Position numbers and translations under genes: made by a program
In this document: piece by piece, positions 52,334 to 59,910 of the stretch
How the letters are laid out: each line of letters opens with the position of its first letter
How positions within the stretch are numbered: the stretch's first letter is position 1
The notes under the pieces: model-generated
Database searches by the model: none
What the model saw: only the letters and a program-made list of their open reading frames with translations
What the model was told of the DNA's origin: nothing
Assembly: GCA_020831765.1 (NCBI GenBank)
Contig: JAFIFY010000052.1
Coordinates: forward strand, 1 to 59,910
Length of the DNA: 59,910 nucleotides
Direction: 5' to 3'
From: Phycisphaeraceae bacterium
Lineage (GTDB): Bacteria; Planctomycetota; Phycisphaerae; Phycisphaerales; Phycisphaeraceae

Positions 52334-54811
52334 TCAAAACGGAAAGTCGGCGCTGATGCTGAACACCTGGGTCTGGTCGGTCGATTGCTTGATCAGCGGA
52401 AAGCCCAGGTCCACCGCGATCGGCGCCTGAATGAACGGCACCAGCACGCGAAGGCCGAATCCCACCGAAACGCGGTACTCATCGAACCCGAAGCCGCTCT
52501 GCACCGTGCCGGTATCGGTGAACACCGCGCCGCGAAGGACCTGATCATAAATGGGGAAGGTCAGCTCCAGGCCCGCCAGAAACAGGAAATCGCCACCGAT
52601 CGAATCCTCCGTAACGCCGCCCGTGTCATCCCGCACGCCTCGCGGTCCCACGCCGCGAAACTGAAAGCCGCGGAACGATTGCTGACCACCGGCGAATCTT
52701 CGCTCGAAGATCGGAGCGTTGCCTTCGGGCAGGATATAGCCGATTTCGCTTCGGAAAACCAGAACCGTCTTGCGATCGAGAAAGTCGGTATCCAGCGTCC
52801 AGTACTTGGCGAAATTGGCCGAGAACGAGGTGAAGCTGAAATCGGAAACGCCAAGCCCGACATGCTCGATCTCCAGGCCGAGGCGACTTCCGGAAACGGC
52901 CAGCATCCGCGCTCCAGGATCAAACTTGACGGTCGATCTCGATACGCCCAGGGACGTTCCCACCAGGAAGTTGCCACCCCTGACATCGAAGATATCCGTT
53001 GCGCCGTCCGGGCTGATGTTACCGACATGGATATGCTCGATTCTTGTCCGCAAACCCGCCGACCAGACATCGCCGAATGCGCGTCCGACGCCCAGGCGGA
53101 AGTTGAACCGATCCTCATCGTAAACCCGCTGATCGCGTTGAAAGAACCCGCCGCCGAGATTCAGCGAGAAGTCGGTGGAGAGGAAGTTGGGCTCCGACCA
53201 GTCCACGGTGTAGCTGCTGTATCGCATGCCCGGGGCCAGATGCAGGCGGAAGAACTGGCCGGCGCCGATGAACGCCTGGCCTCGGAAGAGGGCATCAAAA
53301 CTCTCGGGGAAGTCCTCGATATCGAAGTTTCGTTGCGTCAGCGTGACATGGCCGCCAAAACCCAGGTCCGAGCTGGCCGCGCCGCCGAACGAAAAGTTAC
53401 CCGTCTGTCGCTCCTCCACCTGGAGGATCACATCCAGCACATCAGGCTCGGTCGGGTGGTCCACGAGGGTGACCTCGGGTCGGCCGAACAGCCTGCTCTG
53501 CTGGAATCGCTCGCGTGTGGCTTCGATGCCGGTCCCGTCAAAGACCCGGCCCGGCTCGATCCGGCGAATCTGATGAAGCGCCACATCGGTGCGCGTCCGC
53601 TGGTTGCCGCGGATCGTCACGGTGCCCACGGTATACGAGCGGCCCTCATCGATCTGAACCAGCACATTGACTTTCGGCTCATCCGCCACGAAGACGAACT
53701 CGACGTCCACCGCACAGCGGACGTGCCCCAGCCGGTGGTACATCGCCACGATCGCGTCACGGGCCCGGTTCTGGGCCGTGGTCGAGAAGATATCGCCGGG
53801 CTTGAGTTCCATGCCCACCAGCAGTTGCCGGGCCGTGAAAACCTCGTGGCCCTGGATTTCGATGCGATTGACCGTGAACTGCTCGCCTTCGCTGATGATG
53901 AAGGTGATGATCGCATCCCGCTGGTCCGGCGAGATATCGATTCGAGAACCGACCTCCGCTTCGCGAAAGCCGCGCGAACGGTAGAACTCCCGGATACGCG
54001 CTTCGTCCCCGGTCACCAACTCGCTGTTGAGGTGGCCTTCCCGAATCGGGAACAGCACATCCAGGGCGGTCCGGCTTTCAATGTGTCGCTGGATCAGGTC
54101 GCTCTCCAGCCGCTGGTTGCCCTCGAAGCGAATGCCCCGCACGCGCACGCGAGGCCCCTCGCGCACCTGGAACAGCAGCAGATTGTCACGCGTGAGAAAT
54201 TCCCGGTCGTAATCCACCGAGATGAACTCATGGCCGCGCTGCCGGTACAGACGCTCGATGCGCATCATCGCCTCGCGGATGGTGAACGTATCGGCCGGAT
54301 CGCCGGCCCGCAGACGGGCTTCACGCAACACCGCATTGTCGCTCACGGACCTGTTGCCCACCACCTGCACATCGGTCAAAAGCGGCATCTCCCGGACGAC
54401 GTAAACAACCGTCACATCGCCATCGGCATGCTGCACCACACGTGCCTCGACCCCGGAAAACCGATCCAACTGTGTCAGTCGCGTGATATCGCCACGCACC
54501 ACATCGGCGTTGTAAGCGCCCCCGGCCCGCATCCGAAGGTTGTTCTCCACCAGTCGAAGGGGGACACTGACCAGGCCCTCGACCTCGACGGCACGCACCA
54601 GCCGACCCTCCAGTTCCGGAATCGGCGCCGCCCACGCGCGATCGAGCATCCCCAGAACCACCGCGCAAAGCAGAATCCCGGCCAACCCAACGGCATGCGT
54701 CCAGCGAGCCGACGTGATTTGTAGGGCTGGTATCGACAAACTTTCAGAGTCCCTGACGCCCACCGGGCGATCGATTCGACGTACGCCCACACCCGATTCC
54801 CCGAATCCCAT
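52334..54811 (-). CDS. bamA: Outer membrane protein assembly factor BamA
   Basis: BamA inserts beta-barrel proteins into the outer membrane. After a signal segment (AVGLAGILLCAVVLGML, residues about 40-60) there are five POTRA domains, whose starts include VRAVEVEGLVSV, LTDVQVVGNRSV, VRGIRFEGNQRL, VNRIEIQGHEVF and VGTVTIRGNQRT. The barrel carries the conserved lid motif QSFRGFQFRGVGPR and ends in the outer-membrane targeting sequence VFSISADFPF. The length is about 825 residues. ATG 54811 is chosen, though the signal peptide begins unusually late, so the real start may be internal. Confidence 0.95.
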   Translation of the reverse strand: MGFGESGVGVRRIDRPVGVRDSESLSIPALQITSARWTHAVGLAGILLCAVVLGMLDRAWAAPIPELEGRLVRAVEVEGLVSVPLRLVENNLRMRAGGAYNADVVRGDITRLTQLDRFSGVEARVVQHADGDVTVVYVVREMPLLTDVQVVGNRSVSDNAVLREARLRAGDPADTFTIREAMMRIERLYRQRGHEFISVDYDREFLTRDNLLLFQVREGPRVRVRGIRFEGNQRLESDLIQRHIESRTALDVLFPIREGHLNSELVTGDEARIREFYRSRGFREAEVGSRIDISPDQRDAIITFIISEGEQFTVNRIEIQGHEVFTARQLLVGMELKPGDIFSTTAQNRARDAIVAMYHRLGHVRCAVDVEFVFVADEPKVNVLVQIDEGRSYTVGTVTIRGNQRTRTDVALHQIRRIEPGRVFDGTGIEATRERFQQSRLFGRPEVTLVDHPTEPDVLDVILQVEERQTGNFSFGGAASSDLGFGGHVTLTQRNFDIEDFPESFDALFRGQAFIGAGQFFRLHLAPGMRYSSYTVDWSEPNFLSTDFSLNLGGGFFQRDQRVYDEDRFNFRLGVGRAFGDVWSAGLRTRIEHIHVGNISPDGATDIFDVRGGNFLVGTSLGVSRSTVKFDPGARMLAVSGSRLGLEIEHVGLGVSDFSFTSFSANFAKYWTLDTDFLDRKTVLVFRSEIGYILPEGNAPIFERRFAGGQQSFRGFQFRGVGPRGVRDDTGGVTEDSIGGDFLFLAGLELTFPIYDQVLRGAVFTDTGTVQSGFGFDEYRVSVGFGLRVLVPFIQAPIAVDLGFPLIKQSTDQTQVFSISADFPF

Positions 54812-54948
54812 GGGCGGCAAGTGTAATCCAATCGCACCGGGATTGTCGAGCAGACCAGACCCCGGCGATCCTAGCGCGGCGGGACTCGATCACGCATGGC
54901 CGTGATGGAATCCGCCGGGGCCAGGGAACGCGACTCGGGCGAACCGAC

Positions 54949-56016
54949 TCAATGGGCCAGATGGCGATCCTCGACCGGCTCGCCTTCGAAAATGGCCTGC
55001 TTGACGCAGCGACCGATCAGGTTGGGCAGCATGGCGGCTGATGTGGGGCCGACCGGTCGCCGGCAGACCATATCCGCACGAGTCAGAACGCGGCCGATGG
55101 GCAGATCACAAGCCGCATAGACCCCCCGCCGGACGGTCGAGCGAAGGGCCAGTTCGGCATCGACCGGGCGCTTGGCCGGGCTGCCGAGGCAACGCTCGAC
55201 TTCGCGGATGCGCCGGACAAGCCTGGCCATTTCCACGGGATCGCTGGATGCGGCATGGTCCGGGCCGGGCTGGTTGCGGTCCAGGGTGAAGTGACGCTCG
55301 ATCATGCATGCCCCCAGCGCCACCGCGGCCATGCATGCCGCCAGCCCCTCCGTGTGATCCGAATAACCCGGAACCACATCGAATTGCCCGGCCATCGCCA
55401 CCATCGCCCGCAGGTGGGCATCTTCCTGCGCCGAGGGGTACTGGGTCGTGCATTGAAAGAGCATCAGCGGCGGATTGCCCGAATTGCGAATCACCGCCAC
55501 CGCCCGGCGAACTTCCTCAAGATCGCACATACCCGTCGAAACGAGCATCGGCAGCCCCTTGGCCGCCAGATGCGCCAGAAAGTAAGGCTCCGCCACCTGG
55601 CCACTACCCACCTTAAAAGCTTCGACCCCCAGCGATTCAAGGAAATCCGCATCGTCTTCGCTGTACGGCGTTGACAGGAAAACCAGGCCGCACGAGCGGG
55701 CATGCTCCATCAGCCGGACATGGTCCTCACGGCCCAGCTCGAGGCGGCTGAGCATGCCGTGCTGACACTCGCCACGATCCGTCCGGGCCAGTTGATAGGC
55801 GGCCTTGGGCGCGCCCACCGTGGCGACACTGGACGCCTTGAACGTCTGAAACTTGACCACATCCACGCCGCACTCAGCGGCATAGTCGATCAGCCGGCGG
55901 GCCGTGTCCAACTCGCCGTTGTGGTTAACACCAATTTCCGCAATCACCCGACAAGGCCGTCCATGGCCCACCTCAAGGGGACCGATGGAGATCGTCTGTG
56001 AATCGCCTTCAAGCAT
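54949..56016 (-). CDS. neuB: Sialic acid synthase family protein (N-acetylneuraminate or related nonulosonate synthase)
   Basis: This enzyme condenses an N-acetylhexosamine with phosphoenolpyruvate to form a nonulosonic acid. Motifs are RVIAEIGVNHNGELD, VDVVKFQTFKA, EAFKVGSGQ, LVSTGMCDLEE, QCTTQYPS, VPGYSDHTEG and ERHFTLDRNQPGPDHAAS. A C-terminal antifreeze-like (SAF) domain from about residue 290 closes the protein. The product has 355 residues from ATG 56016; a much longer open frame to 56910 is antisense to the next gene and not real. NeuA, NeuC or Leg/Pse partners are not adjacent, so the exact sugar is open. Confidence 0.92.
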   Translation of the reverse strand: MLEGDSQTISIGPLEVGHGRPCRVIAEIGVNHNGELDTARRLIDYAAECGVDVVKFQTFKASSVATVGAPKAAYQLARTDRGECQHGMLSRLELGREDHVRLMEHARSCGLVFLSTPYSEDDADFLESLGVEAFKVGSGQVAEPYFLAHLAAKGLPMLVSTGMCDLEEVRRAVAVIRNSGNPPLMLFQCTTQYPSAQEDAHLRAMVAMAGQFDVVPGYSDHTEGLAACMAAVALGACMIERHFTLDRNQPGPDHAASSDPVEMARLVRRIREVERCLGSPAKRPVDAELALRSTVRRGVYAACDLPIGRVLTRADMVCRRPVGPTSAAMLPNLIGRCVKQAIFEGEPVEDRHLAH

Positions 56017-56262
56017 GTCTGGAATCCCATTTGGGGTCGCTGTCGCGCCATTATCGGATGACCGGCCGACTATACCTGAGGAAATACAATTCGTCGGTCG
56101 GGATTCCGGCCGCACGGCTGTCGCAAAACATAGATTGTTTCGCCACTTTTCGGCAATTGACTGGCGTTGACACTGCGGAAGCCCAGCGGCAATCGTCCGG
56201 CTGGGAACCTGGCTCGGCAAAGAGCGTCTAAACTTCAAACGGTCCCACACTGGAGGCACCAC

Positions 56263-57372
56263 ATGGGTTTGCTTGGACGCGTCATCGCCCGTTCCACGGT
56301 CCACATCTGGCGGCAGGAAATCCGTTGGCTGCATCGCCTGGGGTTCGTCAAGCCGCCGGTGGCCGTGCAGTGGATTTCCACCTCCGCCTGCGACCTCACC
56401 TGCCCCCACTGCTACTCCCACGCCGGCCGTCGCAGCCAGGGCGAACTGACCACCGACGAAGCGATGCGCCTGGTCATCGATCCGCTCACGGACCTCGGCC
56501 GACCTCTGCTCGTGCTGGCCGGGGGCGAACCGACGTTGCGGCCGGATTTCGGCCGGCTCATCGCCCACGCGCGCAAGCGCGGCATCGGCTGGTCCATGCA
56601 TACCCACGGCGGGCACATCGCCCGCGTCTTCAATGACATCGCGGCGGCACCGCCCGAGATGGTGGCCGTCAGCCTCGACGGCCCGCCCCGGCAGCACGAT
56701 GACTTCCGCGGACGCGCCGGCAGCTTCGACCGGGCGCTGGAAGCCGTCGCCATGCTCAAGACCCTGCCGGGTGTGGAGGTGGTCATCGGCACCAGCCTGC
56801 ATCGTGACAACGCCGATCTGCTGGCCGATATGCTGCCCATCGTCATGGAAAGTGGCGCTGACTCCTGGGGTCTGCACCTGGTCACGCCCGAAGGCCGGGC
56901 ATCGGAACACGGTCGGCTTCTGGCGACACCGGGCCAGCTTCGCCGCGCCGCCGTGTTCGCCCGTCAGTTCCGCTCCCTGTTCCGTATCGAGCTCGATAAC
57001 GAATGGGGCAGCGCCGGCGAAGATGACTGCTTCTACCGCGAGGGCCGATTCTTCTGCGGCGCGGGGCGCATCGCCTGCGTGGTCGCCGCGGATGGCTGCG
57101 TCATGCCCTGCACCACCACCGACTCGGCCGAATCGGCCGGCAATGTGCGTGATACGCCCCTATCCCGCATCTGGGCACAAGGCTTCGCGGCGTTTCGTTC
57201 CGGCGAGGATGCACTGCGAAGCGATGTTCACGATTGCTGGCTGCAGACGCGCCATGGCCACACCTGCCGACGGGCCGCCTTTGACTGGGACCAGCCCCTG
57301 GACCCATGGGCCGACTCGGGCACGCGAACGATCAGTCGATCGATTCCCCTGACCGTGGGAGCCTCATCATGA
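56263..57372 (+). CDS. Radical SAM protein with SPASM/twitch-like C-terminus
   Basis: The radical SAM motif is ACDLTCPHCYSHAG. It is followed by LVLAGGEPTLRPDF and VAVSLDGPPRQHDDFRG, typical of the MoaA/PqqE-like group. The C-terminal half has FCGAGRIACVVAADGCVMPC, which fits a SPASM-type auxiliary cluster, plus other cysteines (DDCFYREG, HDCWLQT, GHTCRRA). Such enzymes often modify peptides or proteins. GGAGG six bases before ATG 56263 is strong. Its stop overlaps the start of a membrane-anchored partner gene as ATGA, so the two are translated together. It is divergent from neuB. Confidence 0.88.
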   Translation: MGLLGRVIARSTVHIWRQEIRWLHRLGFVKPPVAVQWISTSACDLTCPHCYSHAGRRSQGELTTDEAMRLVIDPLTDLGRPLLVLAGGEPTLRPDFGRLIAHARKRGIGWSMHTHGGHIARVFNDIAAAPPEMVAVSLDGPPRQHDDFRGRAGSFDRALEAVAMLKTLPGVEVVIGTSLHRDNADLLADMLPIVMESGADSWGLHLVTPEGRASEHGRLLATPGQLRRAAVFARQFRSLFRIELDNEWGSAGEDDCFYREGRFFCGAGRIACVVAADGCVMPCTTTDSAESAGNVRDTPLSRIWAQGFAAFRSGEDALRSDVHDCWLQTRHGHTCRRAAFDWDQPLDPWADSGTRTISRSIPLTVGASS

Positions 57373-58772
57373 AAACCTCGATCATGGCCGCGCTCTGGGT
57401 TCTGGCGTTCATCGCCGCCCTCTTGATCGCCGCGAGGCTGGTTTCCCGGCAACGATTCATCCTGCGCGGCCACTACGCCCAGGTCTTTGCCCGAATGATT
57501 GTCGTGTCACTCGTGGGCCTGGGGCTGCAAGCGGATAAAGCCTCGGCTGAATTCAGGTCGGTGAGCCCGGGCGGGGAGCGCGGCCGGGCCGATCCAACAA
57601 CCGAAGCGGACAATGCCCGGCAGGCCCGGGAACCCGATCCGGCGGACCCGGTGCCCTACAGAGGCCACGTGTTGCAGCGCATGATCCAAGCCTGGTGCGA
57701 TGCGTTCGCCCCGGCCTACTACGTGGAGGTGCCCGATGCCCCCCTGCCGCGCCATCTCACCGGCCCGGCATCGGACTGGCTGACGGTGGCGGCCAAAGCG
57801 CTGGAAGGTCGAGCGAGCGAAGAAGAACTCAACCAAGTCCGCTCCGGAGCCCAGCGAATCTTTGCCATCCCACCCGTTGTCAACAGAATGATCCTGGCTG
57901 ACCTCGATCGCCTCCAAGGCAGGGCGGCACCGACGCCCGACGTCCAGCAACTGCTCGTAACGCTGGATCAGCTCGAACAGCGGACCGCCTTCAATCACTG
58001 GCTGATCGCGTATCTCTGGCGCAAGACCGCCGAGGTGGAAGCGGCGGACCTGGCCGAAGCCGAGCACCTCGAACCGCTCTATCAGCGGCTGGCCCACCAC
58101 GCCCGCATCACCGATGCGCTGACCCGCGCCCGGTCCACGCAGGGGGTCATCCTGGTCGGGCCCCGTGCCTGGATGAGCAAGGCCGGGCCAAGCGTCGACT
58201 TCCGCCTGACGTGGATCTCCCTGGCCCGCGCCTTCGAAGAAGCTTGGTTAACGGCCAGCCCCGGCACGTGGTATCGACACGGCATGACCGGCTTCACCCT
58301 CGCCGAAGGCTCAGCACCCGTCGAGCTGATTCGCTTGGGCGAAGGCAAGCGAATCGAGCCGGGCGAGCGCCTGGCACTTGGCCGACTCGATCTCCTGGAC
58401 ACCGCCGCGCCGGCCAGGCTCGAACATCCCTGGCTGGGTACCCTGGAGCTGGAAGCACGCCGGAGATACACCGTCTGGCACCTTCCGGGCCTGGTGCGCA
58501 GCCCCGAAGCCCAGGCGAAGCTCGATGAAGCGATTGAGAAAGCCCTGACTGGCGATGAGCCGGCGACGCTTGAACTGGAACAGGCCATCGGCCTGACCCA
58601 TCAGGCGATCAACGCCGTCCTGGAGGATCGGGAATCGGCGGAGCAACCGGGCGCGGCCAAGCTGCGATTGATCCTTTCCAACTTCCAGATGACCCCCAAG
58701 TTGCCCACGGTGGAGCGGGTCGAAGCGGTGCGCCAAAAGGCCCACCAAGAGCCGTCCGAGGAAGCGGATTAG
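57369..58772 (+). CDS. Membrane-anchored protein coupled to the radical SAM gene, function unknown
   Basis: The 467-residue product has two N-terminal hydrophobic segments (residues about 7-25 and 42-58, the second ending KASAEF like a cleaved or anchoring helix). A charged linker leads to a long helical region (residues about 95-250) and a later domain with VGPRAWMSKAGPSVDFRLTW and LARLEHPWLGTLELEARRRYTVWH. One cysteine follows the linker (QAWCDAF). No family was recognised. ATGA overlap with the radical SAM gene implies a shared task, perhaps as substrate, carrier or membrane dock. Confidence 0.75.
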   Translation: MKTSIMAALWVLAFIAALLIAARLVSRQRFILRGHYAQVFARMIVVSLVGLGLQADKASAEFRSVSPGGERGRADPTTEADNARQAREPDPADPVPYRGHVLQRMIQAWCDAFAPAYYVEVPDAPLPRHLTGPASDWLTVAAKALEGRASEEELNQVRSGAQRIFAIPPVVNRMILADLDRLQGRAAPTPDVQQLLVTLDQLEQRTAFNHWLIAYLWRKTAEVEAADLAEAEHLEPLYQRLAHHARITDALTRARSTQGVILVGPRAWMSKAGPSVDFRLTWISLARAFEEAWLTASPGTWYRHGMTGFTLAEGSAPVELIRLGEGKRIEPGERLALGRLDLLDTAAPARLEHPWLGTLELEARRRYTVWHLPGLVRSPEAQAKLDEAIEKALTGDEPATLELEQAIGLTHQAINAVLEDRESAEQPGAAKLRLILSNFQMTPKLPTVERVEAVRQKAHQEPSEEAD

Positions 58773-59001
58773 GTCGGATTCCCGCCTGCGGGCGAATTTC
58801 TGACACGGGCCAGAGTGGCGGGAGCGTCCTTGATGGGGTGCGGAATCGTGTTGTCCAGGAGTATTCGGGCCGACCGGAAAGTAGCCGAATGAGCCCCCCG
58901 AGGCCCGGTCGCGCTCGCGGAACGATCAGCTTCCAGGCAACCGTGATGCGTCCCAACCGGTAGAATTGAAGCCCGTCACACCAAAGTCGAGGAGCCAGAC
59001 C

Positions 59002-59910
59002 ATGCCCGCGAACTTCCGCCTTCGTCATACCGCAACGATCACGGCCGCGATTGCGGGCGCTCTGGTTGCCGGCTCGAGTGTCTCCATGGCCTCGACGCCA
59101 AAGGCTGATGATGTTCTCTTCCAACATGAAGTCGGCCAGATGCTCGCCAACATGGACATCCGAATCGGCAACATCGCTCTTGCCGAAATTGAACATGTCG
59201 CCGCGCGCGAGGCGGAGGCCTTGGATCGAGATGGCCTGTTGGCCCAGGGCACGTTGACCCGAACAAGACCGACATTGAGCAAAATCGCGGTGATCGGGCT
59301 CAAGGATGGACGGCTGGCCATCAATCGAAACGCCTGGGAGGCGGCGGCCAAGGCTGATGAGCCCGAGCAGGCTCAGGGAGCTGCGCAGCAGATTCAATTG
59401 GGCGGGGCCGGTGGCGGTGCGATCCAGATTCGAGGCCGGGTGCAGATCGCCGGGATGGATGTGAATGATCCACTGACTCGGCTCTGGAACGAGCTTCGCA
59501 CGCAGGCAGGGGCGGGCAGTTCGGGAACTTCGATCTCCGGCGATCGACGCACGCTGACTTTCGATGGCCCAGCGCTTTCCGGGCGACTGATTACCACATC
59601 CCAGACGTTCAATCTCCTGCTGATCGAAGATTCCGGCATTGGCAGGACTTTGCAGATCAGCGAGGCATCGCCGAATCGCCTGAGGATCAACGTCCTGGCG
59701 GCCAACGGCGACCTGTTGACGCTCAACCAGAGGGCGGAAGGTGAACTGCATCTGATGATGATCGAAGGCACCAACGTTCGCCAGGCCAGAGGCGAATCTT
59801 TTATCGAGCTTTACCTGACCGACCCCAAATGGTTTGATGAGAAGGTTCTTCCCACGTTCGCCGGCCTGGGCATCACCATGCCCCACGGCCCGTTGAGCGA
59901 GCCCATGCGC
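59002..59910 (+). CDS. Secreted protein of unknown function, 3' partial
   Basis: The frame starts at ATG 59002, after GAGGAG at seven bases, and runs off the window with 303 codons read. Residues 1-30 form a signal peptide (ITAAIAGALVAGSSVSMAS). Two helical stretches follow, then a Gly/Gln-rich spacer (residues about 125-145), then beta-rich sequence: IQIRGRVQIAGMDV, ISGDRRTLTFDG, NLLLIEDSGIGRTL, LRINVLAANGDLLTLN. No family was recognised. It lies 229 bp after the membrane-anchored gene on the same strand, too far to assume an operon. Confidence 0.8.
   Translation, partial: MPANFRLRHTATITAAIAGALVAGSSVSMASTPKADDVLFQHEVGQMLANMDIRIGNIALAEIEHVAAREAEALDRDGLLAQGTLTRTRPTLSKIAVIGLKDGRLAINRNAWEAAAKADEPEQAQGAAQQIQLGGAGGGAIQIRGRVQIAGMDVNDPLTRLWNELRTQAGAGSSGTSISGDRRTLTFDGPALSGRLITTSQTFNLLLIEDSGIGRTLQISEASPNRLRINVLAANGDLLTLNQRAEGELHLMMIEGTNVRQARGESFIELYLTDPKWFDEKVLPTFAGLGITMPHGPLSEPMR

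Noticed and set aside
52235-54724. 829-codon open frame on the plus strand
   Set aside because: It is the antisense shadow of bamA, whose POTRA and barrel motifs are unambiguous.
56017-56910. N-terminal extension of neuB to a 653-residue protein
   Set aside because: The extra part is antisense to the radical SAM gene and has no similarity to the sialic acid synthase family; conservation starts just after ATG 56016.

Overview
The window is a dense, GC-rich bacterial chromosome segment with short intergenic gaps and many translational overlaps. The organism is Gram-negative: there is a full BamA with five POTRA domains, and several exported lipoproteins. The style of the gene set suggests a planctomycete, probably Phycisphaerae. 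It includes a MiaB with planctomycete-like insertions, a UvrC without the C-terminal HhH region, a bacterial serpin, a GH38 alpha-mannosidase and DUF6786/DUF4380-like proteins. This placement is inference from gene style, not from a marker comparison. No rRNA, tRNA, CRISPR array, IS element or prophage was recognised.

Layout. 1-4.5 kb: serpin (5' end outside the window), VAO-type flavoprotein, PAPS reductase (cysH), folK. 4.5-8.1 kb: sugar ABC solute-binding protein and an oversized permease. 8.1-13.8 kb: membrane protein, coiled-coil protein, remnant of a four-helix-bundle gene, alpha-mannosidase, unknown protein. 14-17.5 kb: miaB, GNAT acetyltransferase, MoxR ATPase. 17.5-24.5 kb: menaquinone locus, with menI convergent to a menF-menD-menB-menC-menE operon; menH and menA are not seen. 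24.7-29.7 kb: large membrane protein with GATase-like fold, ABC ATPase, uvrC. 29.8-31.4 kb: DUF2325-like protein. 31.8-36.6 kb: five co-directional exported-protein genes (two LpoB-like lipoproteins, a YcfL-like lipoprotein, an internally duplicated 681-residue secreted protein, a small lipoprotein). 36.6-37.7 kb: an unexplained 1.1 kb gap ending in two perfect hairpins. 37.7-39.8 kb: lepA and a DUF3634-like protein. 39.9-42.5 kb: B12-dependent radical SAM enzyme and acyl-ACP desaturase. 42.9-46.4 kb: ftsY, nusB, ribH, mdh. 46.6-49.3 kb: GntR/YtrA-type regulator, ABC ATPase and permease under an apparently autoregulated leaderless promoter. 49.5-52.3 kb: small lipoprotein, CbiX/SirB chelatase, ferritin, mutarotase-like protein. 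52.3-59.9 kb: bamA, neuB, a SPASM radical SAM enzyme coupled to a membrane-anchored partner, and a secreted protein running off the end.

The best candidate for an undescribed system is the 31.8-36.6 kb lipoprotein cluster. It combines LpoB-like paralogues with a YcfL-like protein, an association known in enterobacteria (ycfL next to lpoB), and adds a large duplicated LpoB/CsgG-like secreted protein. A second candidate is the radical SAM/SPASM enzyme with its ATGA-coupled anchored partner at 56.3-58.8 kb. The clearest regulatory finding is the YtrA-type promoter/operator at 49.29-49.32 kb.
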